Source: Whitmania pigra
Taxonomy: Eukaryota; Annelida; Clitellata; Hirudinida; Haemopidae
Direction: 5' to 3'
NCBI GenBank assembly: GCA_021613335.1
Contig: JAJTWR010000329.1
Location: forward strand, 1,146,001 to 1,210,000
Length of the DNA: 64,000 nt
Below, in pieces: positions 10,640 to 20,005 of this stretch. The notes under the pieces were generated by a model that saw only the letters and a list, made by a program, of their open reading frames with translations, was not told the origin of the DNA and searched no databases. A program made the position numbers and the translations under genes. Numbering within the stretch: the stretch's first letter is position 1; each line of letters begins with the position of its first letter.

Positions 10640-13258
10640 CTCAAACAATGAATTTCCAGAGAATTTTCGTTTTTCGCACCTCATTCAGTTTTTCCCAATT
10701 CAACAGCTTTTGCAAATCTTCCAACAAATATTCGTGTGGTTTCGACAAAAATAAGAAGGGGCTACAACGAGTTTTTATGTATGTTACATTATCTCTTAGT
10801 AAATGCCGTTTAACAACTTATAACATAATTTTAAACCATTACTAATTAATTTATCATTTCAATAATTTAAAACCCGTCAACTCACCACACTTTCAATGTA
10901 ATCTGAATCAAAGGTGATGCTTTACAAACAATCTTACGACTTTTTATTACAGCTATGATGTAATGCTTAAAACGGCCATCGAATCTAAACGTCAATGACT
11001 CGTAAACGTCAGGAAATCTTTCCATCTGAAATATTTTGAAGGAGCCAAAAATTTATAACAATTTACATAAATTAAAAAAATTATTACTCTAATCAATAAT
11101 GATTGACAATACCTTAAAAATATCAGAAATCTTCCAAAATACATCACGTAATATCAGCATCACTTGAAGACATTTCATAAAATCGTCATAGTAAAGATAT
11201 CTCTCAATCGTAAAATCTGGATTTTCTAACATTTCCTTATTTTCCTCCACGTTCAACATGTCATTAAATTTGTCGCTCTTCAGTTTATTGTTGGCATTTT
11301 GTATATCGGCTGAAGAGCTGTATTCTGATAAATATGGTTCAAACTGATATCGGCTACATTTTTCTATTTCCGTTACTTCCGCATCTAAATGGTTCTTAAA
11401 AGCAAAACAATTAGGTCCATATTTTCAGTTATCAAGTATATCATTAAACACTATAATAATTAAAAATAACTTACTGCATGCATTCTGTCAAAGTACAATG
11501 TATTCTGGAAAAATGAAACTAACATCTGGATATGGAATAGAAACCTAATTTCGGTCCGCATATTTTCACATTCATAACGAAAATTCCTGAAAATGTACTC
11601 GGTGGTTGGAGCTTTCTTGACAGTCTAAAAATATAATATGATCTATTTAGAAGAGACTTTGTTTACTTTTGCTATTTAAGTAATTAATTAAGTATTTAAT
11701 TTCATGTAATTGTATAAACTTCATCATTAATAATTAATGCAAAACGTAGTAAATTACCTCCTCACACCCTAGGATGAAATACTCTATCAGCTTGATTCTT
11801 TCATTTTGATCACTTGTAGACATAAAGTACATGAGAAGATGTTGCAGGTGTGTGGTAAAAGGTGCGCTGGGATAGCTCATCAAGTTGCACACAAAGGATT
11901 TTGCATCAAACTGTTTCAAAATTATTATGTTACAATTTAGAAAATTATTTTAAAACGCAAGCTGTTTTTCGAATGCAAAGTTAAGTAATATTTTCAGCAA
12001 TCATTAGCAAACACTTAAAATGTTCTGAAAGTTTTTTTTGTAGAATTTGCATTTACCCAGCAAAATTAATCAAATATTATAGCTTAATGTAATTATTATC
12101 AACGCAAATAAGGAAAAACAGTCTAAAACCTCAAATTGAAATGCGAATTTTTGTAGTTAAGGTAACAAGCCAGGTTATCATTGGTAAATGCTCATTTAAT
12201 TGAATTTAAATATAGATATGCAAAATACATTATTCATCAAACCTCCCGTGAGAAGTTGCGTTCCAAGTCGTTGGGTAAGAGATTACTATCCATAAGACCA
12301 AGTAAGATATCAGCTGCAAGAAAGGTATTGAAATTAACATTTGTTAAACGATTACACCAAAAATTAATTTAAAATTTATAACGATAGCGAATCAAATAAT
12401 GTTTAGATATAAATTAAGATAAAGGAATGTTTTCATTTCTTACATTGGCGAGCTACCCATGACGTAATTCTCTGCTTCTTCGGGCACTTGGCATATTTTT
12501 CAGTTTTGATAACCATGCCATAATATGTACAATGACTATAACAAGAAATATTTAGTTCAAAATTACTCATTTAATTATCAATTTAATTCTAAATATATTA
12601 CAAGATTTGAAATGCTTGTCTATGTTAATTAAGTCTTTATTCTTTTCGAGGGCAACTCTGACAATTTTCAACGCTTGACATACTCTCGTAATTGTTAGTT
12701 TTTTTATTAAACTTAATGCAAATCTGTGGATAGATAAATAAATTAATTATTAATTATTTATTAATATAATAAATTACACTAATAAAATATATTTCTTACG
12801 GCAAAATGTTGAGAATAAATCTTTCGTCTTCTGCTGTAGACTGTTCGACCAGTTGAATGAATGTAGAAATATAAATAGGGTCCAAGTATTCCTAAAAAAT
12901 ATTTAATATACATTATATTTAAATTAATATTTAAATGTTGTAATAAAAAATAGCTCTACTAACACTGCATGGGAAGACTCTTGTATATGCTGCCCCTGTG
13001 TACATGCCGGTCGATGTCTTTTGTTTTCTCTTGCAATTGTGTTAGTGGTCCAATTGGGCCCTTCAATTGTGTCTAATAAATAAAATAAAAAAATAAAAAA
13101 ATAAAAAAATAAAAAAAATAAATATCAGTGAGACACGGGTCTGAGAGCTTACGTAGGATAGAGCTGAAAGGGACGAAAATTAAGCATGAATTTTTTTAAA
13201 ACTTGTACTACATAAAGATACTGTCTTATGTAATTTTAAAATGAAATAGAATATATCC

Positions 13259-13296
<38 letters not shown>

Positions 13297-13816
13297 TGAT
13301 GGGAGAGTGTGCCAAATGCTGGGGGAGCCGATAAGTTTTTGGGGCTCGTCCGAATTTTAATATCCTTTGCTGTTCTATTACCACATGTTTTTACATAACA
13401 AAGGATTCTTTGGCTGCTCTGACTATGGGTCATTTTATGACATTTTTGTTGGCGACCCTGCTTATTGATACGTATTAACTCTTACAAGAAGCCTATGTCT
13501 TCGAGTACAAACCTTATATGAAGAGATATTTCCTCAAATTTGGACCTATGATATCCATCATAAATCTAAAATATACCATTAAATCAAAAGGATATTGCAG
13601 ACATTAAAATTTAATTGATGAGGTATATTTCTTACATAACAAGATCTCCGCATTCCGCGATTAAATTTTTCGATAATCTTGCTCAGTATTAGAATCTCTG
13701 AAAAATTGTTGAAACTTCAAGTTTTCTATAATAAATAATTGAAAGACTTTGAATTGTTCTAAATCTTATATATATATACCTTTATCGTTATCTTTTACAT
13801 TTTCCTCACCGGCCAT
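10640..13816 (-). CDS. copy A of an unrecognised multi-exon gene (helical protein)
   Basis: A chain of exon-like minus-strand blocks with AG/GT borders runs from a short ATG exon at 13780-13816 (MAGEENVKDND) through blocks near 13640-13727, 12966-13073, 12800-12891 (EYLDPIYISTF), 12590-12723 (LIKKLTITRVCQALKI), 12440-12535, 11759-11919 (LQHLLMYFMSTSDQNERIK), 11477-11630 (YECENMRTEIRFLFH), 11110-11394 (ERYLYYDDFMKCLQVML) and 10890-11030 to a last block ending at TGA 10640-10642. The 11.1-11.6 kb blocks faintly recall the C-terminal domain of gamma-tubulin complex components; the 12.8 kb block faintly recalls PP2A B56 helices. Neither is strong enough for a name. The second exon meets a stop in the frame set by the ATG, so the start model is wrong or the gene is decaying. 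Partial copies lie at 2.4-2.9 and 24.1-24.95 kb. Confidence 0.4.
13075..13128. repeat. A-rich tandem repeat (AAAATAAA-type)
   Basis: Seven to eight near-copies of an AAAAAAAT-like unit lie inside an intron-like part of gene copy A. Confidence 0.7.
13259..13296. repeat. (TAT)n microsatellite
   Basis: About twelve TAT triplets. The asparagine-run ORF across it on the minus strand is an artefact. Confidence 0.9.
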
Positions 13817-13946
13817 TCTCCAGTATTTTCGAAACGATTTGTTGCTAGAAAGAAATTAGTTTATTTTATAGTGATTGTTAACTACTTATGAGGCATCCCG
13901 CATAATTGTCAAGCAGTTGTAGGTGTTGTGTGCTGAAAGTTCTGGC

Positions 13947-14682
13947 CAGTGATGGGCAAAATAAATCGCGATTGCGATTTGAAATGATTTGAATCGTGAT
14001 TTAGGCAAGGTTGCGATTTGATTTGAACATTGTTGAATGCGATTTTTGCCTCAGTGATTTTGATTCGATTAGATTTGCCTTTTTTTTTATTTGATTTGAT
14101 TTGAAAAAGCAAATCATTGAAATAAAGATGGTTATATATTTTTAATTTTGTAAAAATTGTTAAAAATTTAAGAATTCTATATCTTTGGCGTCCTCCCCGT
14201 TACATAAACATTGTTGTAGGTTACATGCTTTTGTTCTACTTGTAGCTTTACCGCTTTTTAAATATGTCCGAGTTAGATAGCAGAAAATATGGGATTTTAG
14301 CGAAATTTTTTATAGATAACCAAATGACGGATAGCTATTGGTGTATGAATGATTTTTTTAAACGGTAATATGTACTGATTATCTATATGTACTGGTTATC
14401 AGACACCTCTTTTTGGTTTCAATAAATAAATAAAAAAAAATAATAAAACTGTAAAAATGTTGGCTGTTAAATTCATTGTGTTTTGCTCGAAAAAATTTGC
14501 GAAGATAGGGCAGCAAGAAATTTTCGGAAGATTTGATTTGATTTGGTATTTGGGCGTTTGGGATTTGATTCTATTTGGAATTTTTTGATTTTATTTGAGA
14601 TTTGGTAGTTGAGATTTAAATCATTTTACAAATGATTTGAGATTTGACCATTGAGATTTGATTTGATTGGTGCCCATCACTG
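13947..14682. mobile_element. hAT-type non-autonomous element with 8-bp target duplication
   Basis: The ends CAGTGATGGGCA (13947) and TGCCCATCACTG (ending 14682) are perfect inverted repeats. They are bounded by the exact 8-bp duplication GTTCTGGC at 13939-13946 and 14683-14690. Both halves carry many GATTTGATTTG-type sub-repeats in inverted orientation, and no transposase frame is present. The related site in copy B (near 24939-24950, AAAATTCTGGTTATCC) lacks the element. Confidence 0.85.
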
Positions 14683-14690
14683 GTTCTGGC

Positions 14691-15190
14691 TATTCATTTA
14701 TTTATCGTAACAAGGTAACTAAGCATCTAATAGAAAACTTTGATTAAGAAGTCAACATATCAGGTTATTTCGTACCACTTTTTTTCCTAAATTCTGCGCT
14801 TTTCTTTATTAATGATTTGCTTGTAATTCTAAATCTAGACTTATCAAAACCAAAAATTTATATTATGCCATTCTAAAATTTTAAAATTTTAATCGTAAAA
14901 CGCCAAACAAAATTGTTAATTAAGTAATAAGATAATTATTGAAATGTTAAAAATTGAAAATTTTAAATTTTATTATAGAGTCTTCTTTGAATAATAAAAG
15001 AAGAACTATAATTAATAATTACTTAGTTTGTCTATCCGTCTGTTTGTACACCCTGAACAAAACATGTCTGAAGATGTTCTGAGACAAGTTTTCTTAACTT
15101 AGGTTTGATGTAGCTATCAAATATGTATTTATAATTTTCTTAGCTTTGGCTGCAATTGTTGTCTTGTCACGGAGACATCTTCCGTCAAAA
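14691..15190. other. AT-rich intergenic DNA, no gene seen
   Basis: No feature that I can support. Confidence 0.4.
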
Positions 15191-15194
15191 TGTT

Positions 15195-15690
15195 AATCAA
15201 ATCTTTTCACTTTCGAGCCCGAAAGAAAGGGTCGTCGAAAGGCGAACGATAAAGAACAGGTGTTCGGCAGAAGTACGATCGCGAAAGAGGTCGTGCCCTG
15301 CAGTTCACAGTGAAAACGAACGATGGTAAACCTGCTGCGATTCGCTCCTACGGAAGTACGCGTTCGGAAGCCGGTGGTGTCTCGATATGATTACCGGCAG
15401 TTATCTGGTTGATCCTGCCAGTAGTCATATGCTTGTTTCAAAGCAAAAAACCATGCATGTCTAAGCTCATACCTTTACACAGTGAAGCTGCGAATGGCTC
15501 ATTAAGTCATGATTTATTAGATCGTACTATTCTACTTGGATAACTGTGGTAATTCTAGAGGTAATGAAACTCAGCTCTGACCCTCGAGAGGAGTTTATTA
15601 GACCAATCGGTTCCTTGTTTCTTTGCGGAGACGGGGATCGTAACGATGGTGACTCTGGATAACTTCTGTAAACAAAAAGTCAGGTACAGA
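15195..15690 (+). rRNA. 18S rRNA 5' fragment with upstream spacer-like sequence (pseudogene)
   Basis: From about 15403, CTGGTTGATCCTGCCAGTAG is the canonical 5' end of small-subunit rRNA. It is followed by recognisable but mutated 18S sequence: the CCATGCATGTCTAAG block near 15450, AGCTGCGAATGGCTCATTAA near 15486, and GGTAATTCTAGAG. Homology fades at about 15690 (GGTGACTCTGGATAAC). Only the first ~290 nt of the ~1.8-kb gene are present and conserved positions are altered (for example CAAAGCAAAAAACCATG for CAAAGATTAAGCCATG), so it cannot function. The GC-richer 15195-15402 stretch is probably external transcribed spacer. Confidence 0.8.
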
Positions 15691-15912
15691 ATTGGGCCAT
15701 TACACAATGAAAAGGGGAGAAACTGTTGAATCTTTGAAAAAAAAAAAGGTAAGTAAATTAAACAAATATTTTAGTAAAGTGTTCATTACAGAAATAACAG
15801 ATAACATACCAGAGCCAGCAAAGGATCAAAGAGAACAGTGGTCAGCAGAGAGAAAAGCATCGTGTTGAAACTGTATAAAGCATGAGGACCCCATCTCGAA
15901 TATTGCTTACAA

Positions 15913-16498
15913 GGGATCTTTTCCAGATAAGCCCCGCTGTGCAAAAAGTGCGTAAAGTTAAGCCCCGCCACTTTATGTTAATGCACGCACGCAACCTTTC
16001 TGTTGTAAATAAAACATAAAAACATCTCCTTATCCGCCTGTAGGCTCATTTTGTGCACAAATTGTCTACGTTCGGACTTAAAACCTGAACGAACTTTCTG
16101 ACGCTTTCGATTCTGGTTCGTGACAAGGAGACGGCAATAAGGTTTTTTTTTGCAAAGCCACGGAATGATCCATCGTTTGTAACGTTTATGCAACAATGGC
16201 CACCAAATGACACTTTCAACTGTTTCTGACAGGTCGAGGTGTAATGCCCGACAGTGTCGGCAAAAAATCGGTCTTCGAAAGTTCTTTAGTGGACAGCTAC
16301 TGTGTGACTTCGTTTGGAGGCAAAGGTACCGAAATGCGGACCTTTTCATGCAAATTATTAATAACATGTCTTAATTTCACACTCTTCAATAAAAACTACA
16401 AATTCAATAAAAGTACAAATTTCATATCCTCTTTTTTATAATCTTTTTTTTGGTGGCGGAGGTTAACTTTTTGGCCGGGCTTATCTGGAATAGATCCT
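15913..16498. mobile_element. DNA transposon remnant with ~20-bp terminal inverted repeats
   Basis: The left end GGATCTTTTCCAGATAAGCC (15914-15933) is mirrored, with one mismatch, by the right end GGCTTATCTGGAATAGATCC (16478-16497). A second inverted motif just inside (AAGTTAAGCCCCGCCAC on the left; GTGGCGGAGGTTAACTT on the right) supports a real element of about 585 bp. A minus-strand ORF (15978-16367) fills much of it but I do not recognise a transposase, so the superfamily is open. Confidence 0.6.
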
Positions 16499-16792
16499 TA
16501 TACGATGGTGCAAGTGGGAGGATTTAGTGTCCTGCATTCCTTGTCTTGCACGCCTAGAGCTTGTGTACGATTATGCAAATAGGACGAAGTATTGTCCCAT
16601 AATAGGAAAGTAACGGGCACTCTAAAGAATAATTACTTCAGCACCAGACCAATTAATCTTTGGAATAAGCTCGATGAGGAAACAATATATTCATATTCGG
16701 CTATCGAAATTTGGATACTGATATAAAAAGTAGGACTGGTCACACAGACATCAGACTCCTTAAACCCCCCACAAATTAATGATATGTTATGA

Positions 16793-16905
16793 CAGTGGTT
16801 CTCAACCCCCGGTCCGCGAATCAAATGGTACCGGGCCGAACAATAAATTATTTCCATGTCATTAAAAAAATTAAAATAGTTTGTAGGGCTTGAGAACAAC
16901 CGCTG
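16793..16905. mobile_element. short hAT-like MITE
   Basis: The left end CAGTGGTTCTCAACC is a hAT-type terminus. The right end TTGAGAACAACCGCTG is its imperfect inverted repeat 113 bp away. The interior contains GGTCCGCGAATCAAATGGTACCGGGCCG. No clear 8-bp target duplication. Confidence 0.5.
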
Positions 16906-17009
16906 CCATCTCTTTCTTATCGTGTTCGGTAAAATTATTGAGTCTGATTTTGTAACATTTTAAGAATAACGATTAACTTACCCAAAAAAATGATACACTT
17001 TTTAATTAA

Positions 17010-17118
17010 ATTAAATTTTTAATTTTAAATAATTTTTAATTTAAAATAATTTTTAATTTAAAATAATTTTTAATTTAAAATAATTTTTAATTTAAAATAA
17101 TTTTTAATTTAAAATAAT
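17010..17118. repeat. 18-bp tandem repeat, about six units
   Basis: The unit AATAATTTTTAATTTAAA is repeated almost perfectly with an 18-bp period. Confidence 0.9.
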
Positions 17119-17674
17119 CGGGTAGATGCATGTATCTATGCTGTCTGGTTTTTCGCCATCTTCATCGACGAATATTGCAGCAACTTCTGTCCTTGAAGTT
17201 GGTGCGTTAATCGTCTTAAATCTAAATTGGGATCTTCCATAAAAATCTTCTAACTAATTAAGCGTGGTTGGACTATTATTAGATGCATTTTTTTTTGAGC
17301 AATTTTATTAATCATCAAAATGAACAAAACAAATCAAACAAAAGAGACACCAGTATACGGATTAATAAAGAACTCATGGATCAGCTTTAAGGAAACGCAA
17401 GCTTCCGCTAGCAAGCTGACCCTGAAATATAAATTAATTAAGAAAACGAATAATAAACTTTTGATTGTAGGTATTACGTAGCTTGCGCACCTGACCGCAC
17501 TTGGAGACGAACTACAAGCCTACTTGCGCAGCTTGATAACTTGTTACTGGGTTTCGTGCGCTCGTTCTGATTTCAGAAGTTACTACTGATTGATTATACT
17601 AGAAGCGTTTACGTTAATAAATACTTTTAGTTTATCGCTGTTGCTTTCTATCGAACGAGCGATACAAAGAAATT
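17119..17674. other. non-coding DNA before the gag pseudogene
   Basis: No gene or repeat I can name. The 17400-17640 part may be an LTR or leader of the broken retroelement that follows, but no partner LTR is visible. Confidence 0.3.
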
Positions 17675-17722
17675 TTGTTTCGTAAGTACGATTCTTCGAA
17701 GTTCGAATTTGTTCTGCCACGG

Positions 17723-18750
17723 TTACATTCGGTTCATTACAATATGTCAGAATTGAAAGAAATGGTTCAGTTGTTTGCTGAGATGTTGGCGAAACAAACC
17801 TCAGAAAGTGAAAGACGAATGGTACAAATGCTGCAAACATTTCAACTGGGAGCTACGGCGGCGTCTATGCCAAAATTCGAACTTTTTCAGCCAGAGACGG
17901 AATTATTCAAAGGTTACATCAAAAGGTTTGAAACATTTATGCTTGCAAATTCAGTCGCCCGAGGCAAAGCAGCCCAGGTTTTTCTCACAAACCAAAGTCC
18001 AGAAATCTACAAAACGCTTGAAACTTTGGCTTCGCAATTACAACCGCCTCGAAATGCAAATGACATGGATTACGACCAAATAGTCTTGAACATGGAAAAA
18101 TTATTTAATCTGGCTATTTTTGTAATACGCGAAAGATACTAGTTTTGGACTAATGGAAAAAGAAATGGTGAGTCTGTACAAGAACTCGCAACTCGGATTC
18201 GTCAAGGCGCGGTCACATACGATTTTTCGAGCATTACAGATCCATTAGACGAGGCACTCAGAAAAAATTTTATATGCAGTATACAAAATGAAGCGGTTCT
18301 GAAAGCACTGTTTAGAATCCCAGAACAGGAGCTGACTGTTGCTAAAGCGGTGGAAGTGGCAAATGAGATTGAAGAAGCCAAAGACACAGTCTACCATTCA
18401 ACTTCTGAGAATTCATGCAGTCCAAACCGGAACAGACGGCTCACGTCAAGAGAAGAGAACATACTCCTTTTCAAAGAAAATTCAATTCAAGCAAAAGATG
18501 CGTTACAAACAAAACATTCAAACGAGGCAATTCAAACGCTACAAAGCGTTACAACTGTTACAGGTGTGGTAGTGCTGAACATTGGGCAGACAAGTGTAAG
18601 AAGACTGGTGTTGTCTGCAATTTTTGTGGCGTAAAAGGTATAAGATATTATCAAGAAACGCAAGATCCAGTTGTTCAGCTGTATGGGGATATAGATTTCA
18701 CAAACGTAACTCCGCAGCAGCTAAAAGAAAGCAATGCTCAGTGCTACTAA
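17723..18750 (+). pseudogene. retrotransposon gag, broken
   Basis: The first frame starts at an ATG near 17745 (MSELKEMVQLFAEML) and includes PETELFKGYIKRFETFM and VFLTNQSPEIYKTLETLASQ, typical of Ty3/BEL-type gag capsids. An in-frame TAG at 18140-18142 interrupts it; the same frame then continues with VQELATRIRQGA and DPLDEALRKNFICSIQNEAV. A frameshift near 18410 leads into the frame ending at 18750, which holds the nucleocapsid zinc knuckle CYRCGSAEHWADKCKK (CX2CX4HX4C) and a second CxxC. No protease or RT follows. It is a stranded gag remnant of a different family from the nearby CsRn1-like elements. Confidence 0.75.
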
Positions 18751-18829
18751 TGAAGGATTACTTGAACTTAATAATAGTGTGTTGGAGTGCATGTCATGAG
18801 AAATAGTTTATGAAAATGTCGATAGCATA

Positions 18830-19331
18830 GTGAGTGATTAAGCTCAATGAAGACCATCTTGCATATCCAGAGGAATTTTTGAACACTTTGACTCCAACTG
18901 GAATGCCACCTCACAAACTCAGATTGAAGATTCTGCGCAGTTAGAGGTTACCCAAAAACTCTCTAAGGGTCTCTGCAATGGAATTTGCTCATCCAATTGC
19001 AGCTTAATGTAATTGAAGAGCGATAGAATCAGCTAACACGGAAACTGTTTTAATACCGCGATTACCACTTATCCCCTCCTACACTAACATGCTGTTCAAA
19101 TTCAAACGTAGACAATTTCCTCTCGGTTTAGCCTTTTTTATGACGATCAATAAATCTCAGGGTCAAACTTTCGAAAAACGTTGTATCTACCTATCAAAAT
19201 CGGTTTTCAGCCATGGACAACTCTATGTAGGTCTGCCCAGAGTACGATCGTTCGACTCTGCAACTATTGTCTCAGAAAATCAAGACATTAAAAACTGTGT
19301 TTTCACCAAAATATTTGACAAGAATGGTTAA
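18830..19331 (+). pseudogene. Helitron-type PIF1 helicase, C-terminal fragment
   Basis: The frame 19089-19331 encodes LAFFMTINKSQGQTFEK and FSHGQLYVGLPRVRS, the last conserved motifs of PIF1-like helicases carried by Helitrons. Upstream, in other frames, FLNTLTPTGMPPHKLRL and LSKGLCNG correspond to the preceding family segment, so the reading frame is broken at least twice. No Rep/HUH domain or Helitron ends are visible here. Confidence 0.75.
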
Positions 19332-19899
19332 GGTATAAGTAATAAAATTATGTTTTGAGAACTATTGACATGTTTTTATTAAAATAAAATATTATTTCAA
19401 TCGATTCTAGACGTGCAGATGCTCTGCTCGAGGGCAGCTGGTTTATATTTAATTTTGATATTTATGATGATACAATTTCTGATACTGTTGAAGTTTTAAA
19501 TTAAAATAGAATTATGTTTGGCTTTTTCATTAATAATCTAATCTTTATTTAATTAGGAAGCTATGGCTATGTATGATAACATAAATAGTGTTTAAAATTA
19601 TAATAATCGACAATAAAAGCTGGTTTAATACGATCTGGGCTTTTGTTGGTGTTTTCGGTCGGGCAATCTGGGCATTTTCAAAAATCTCAATGGCAACCCT
19701 GTTCATGTTGCGGGCGGTATAATAATGAGGCCAAAACAAAAGGGCCTGAGAAGAGATCAGCTAGAAGAGAATCAAATGAGGTAGGAAGCAAGGAGTTATT
19801 TTGGAGTGAGAAGCGCTTTTTTTATTAATCTGAAGTACCACTGAGGTGGATTTTTATATTGCCAAAGATGTTGAATATTATTAGTAATAAATTTACAAA
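19332..19899. other. non-coding DNA, no gene seen
   Basis: No recognisable feature. Part of it may belong to the LTR of the element that follows, but its outer edge cannot be placed. Confidence 0.3.
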
Positions 19900-19967
19900 A
19901 TTTAATTAATAATTTCCTGCACGATTGGAGCCTGGTGAAGTTATGGGGCGAAGTTCAGTGTCCCACA
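19900..19967 (-). repeat. LTR-like end, type B (3' side of the long Ty3 element)
   Basis: The block AATTAATAATTTCCTGCACG...GTGTCCCACA precedes the polypurine tract of the element and is repeated at 43634-43698. On the minus strand it begins TGTGGGACACTG, comparable in position to TGATGGACACAG of the type A LTR but otherwise different. So this element has a type B sequence at its 3' side and a type A LTR at its 5' side. Confidence 0.55.
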
Positions 19968-20005
19968 ATACTCCCCCACCAGAGAGCAAGCTGGCGAACG
20001 AAAAA

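Noticed and set aside
12181..12372. Plus-strand ORF (YAKYIIHQTSREKLRSKS...) conserved in the copy at 2780-2900
   Set aside because: Conservation reflects the duplication; substitutions between copies are spread over all codon positions on both strands, so neither frame is clearly protein-coding.
15978..16367. 129-codon ORF taken as a host gene
   Set aside because: It lies wholly inside a unit bounded by inverted repeats, so it is more likely transposon-derived.
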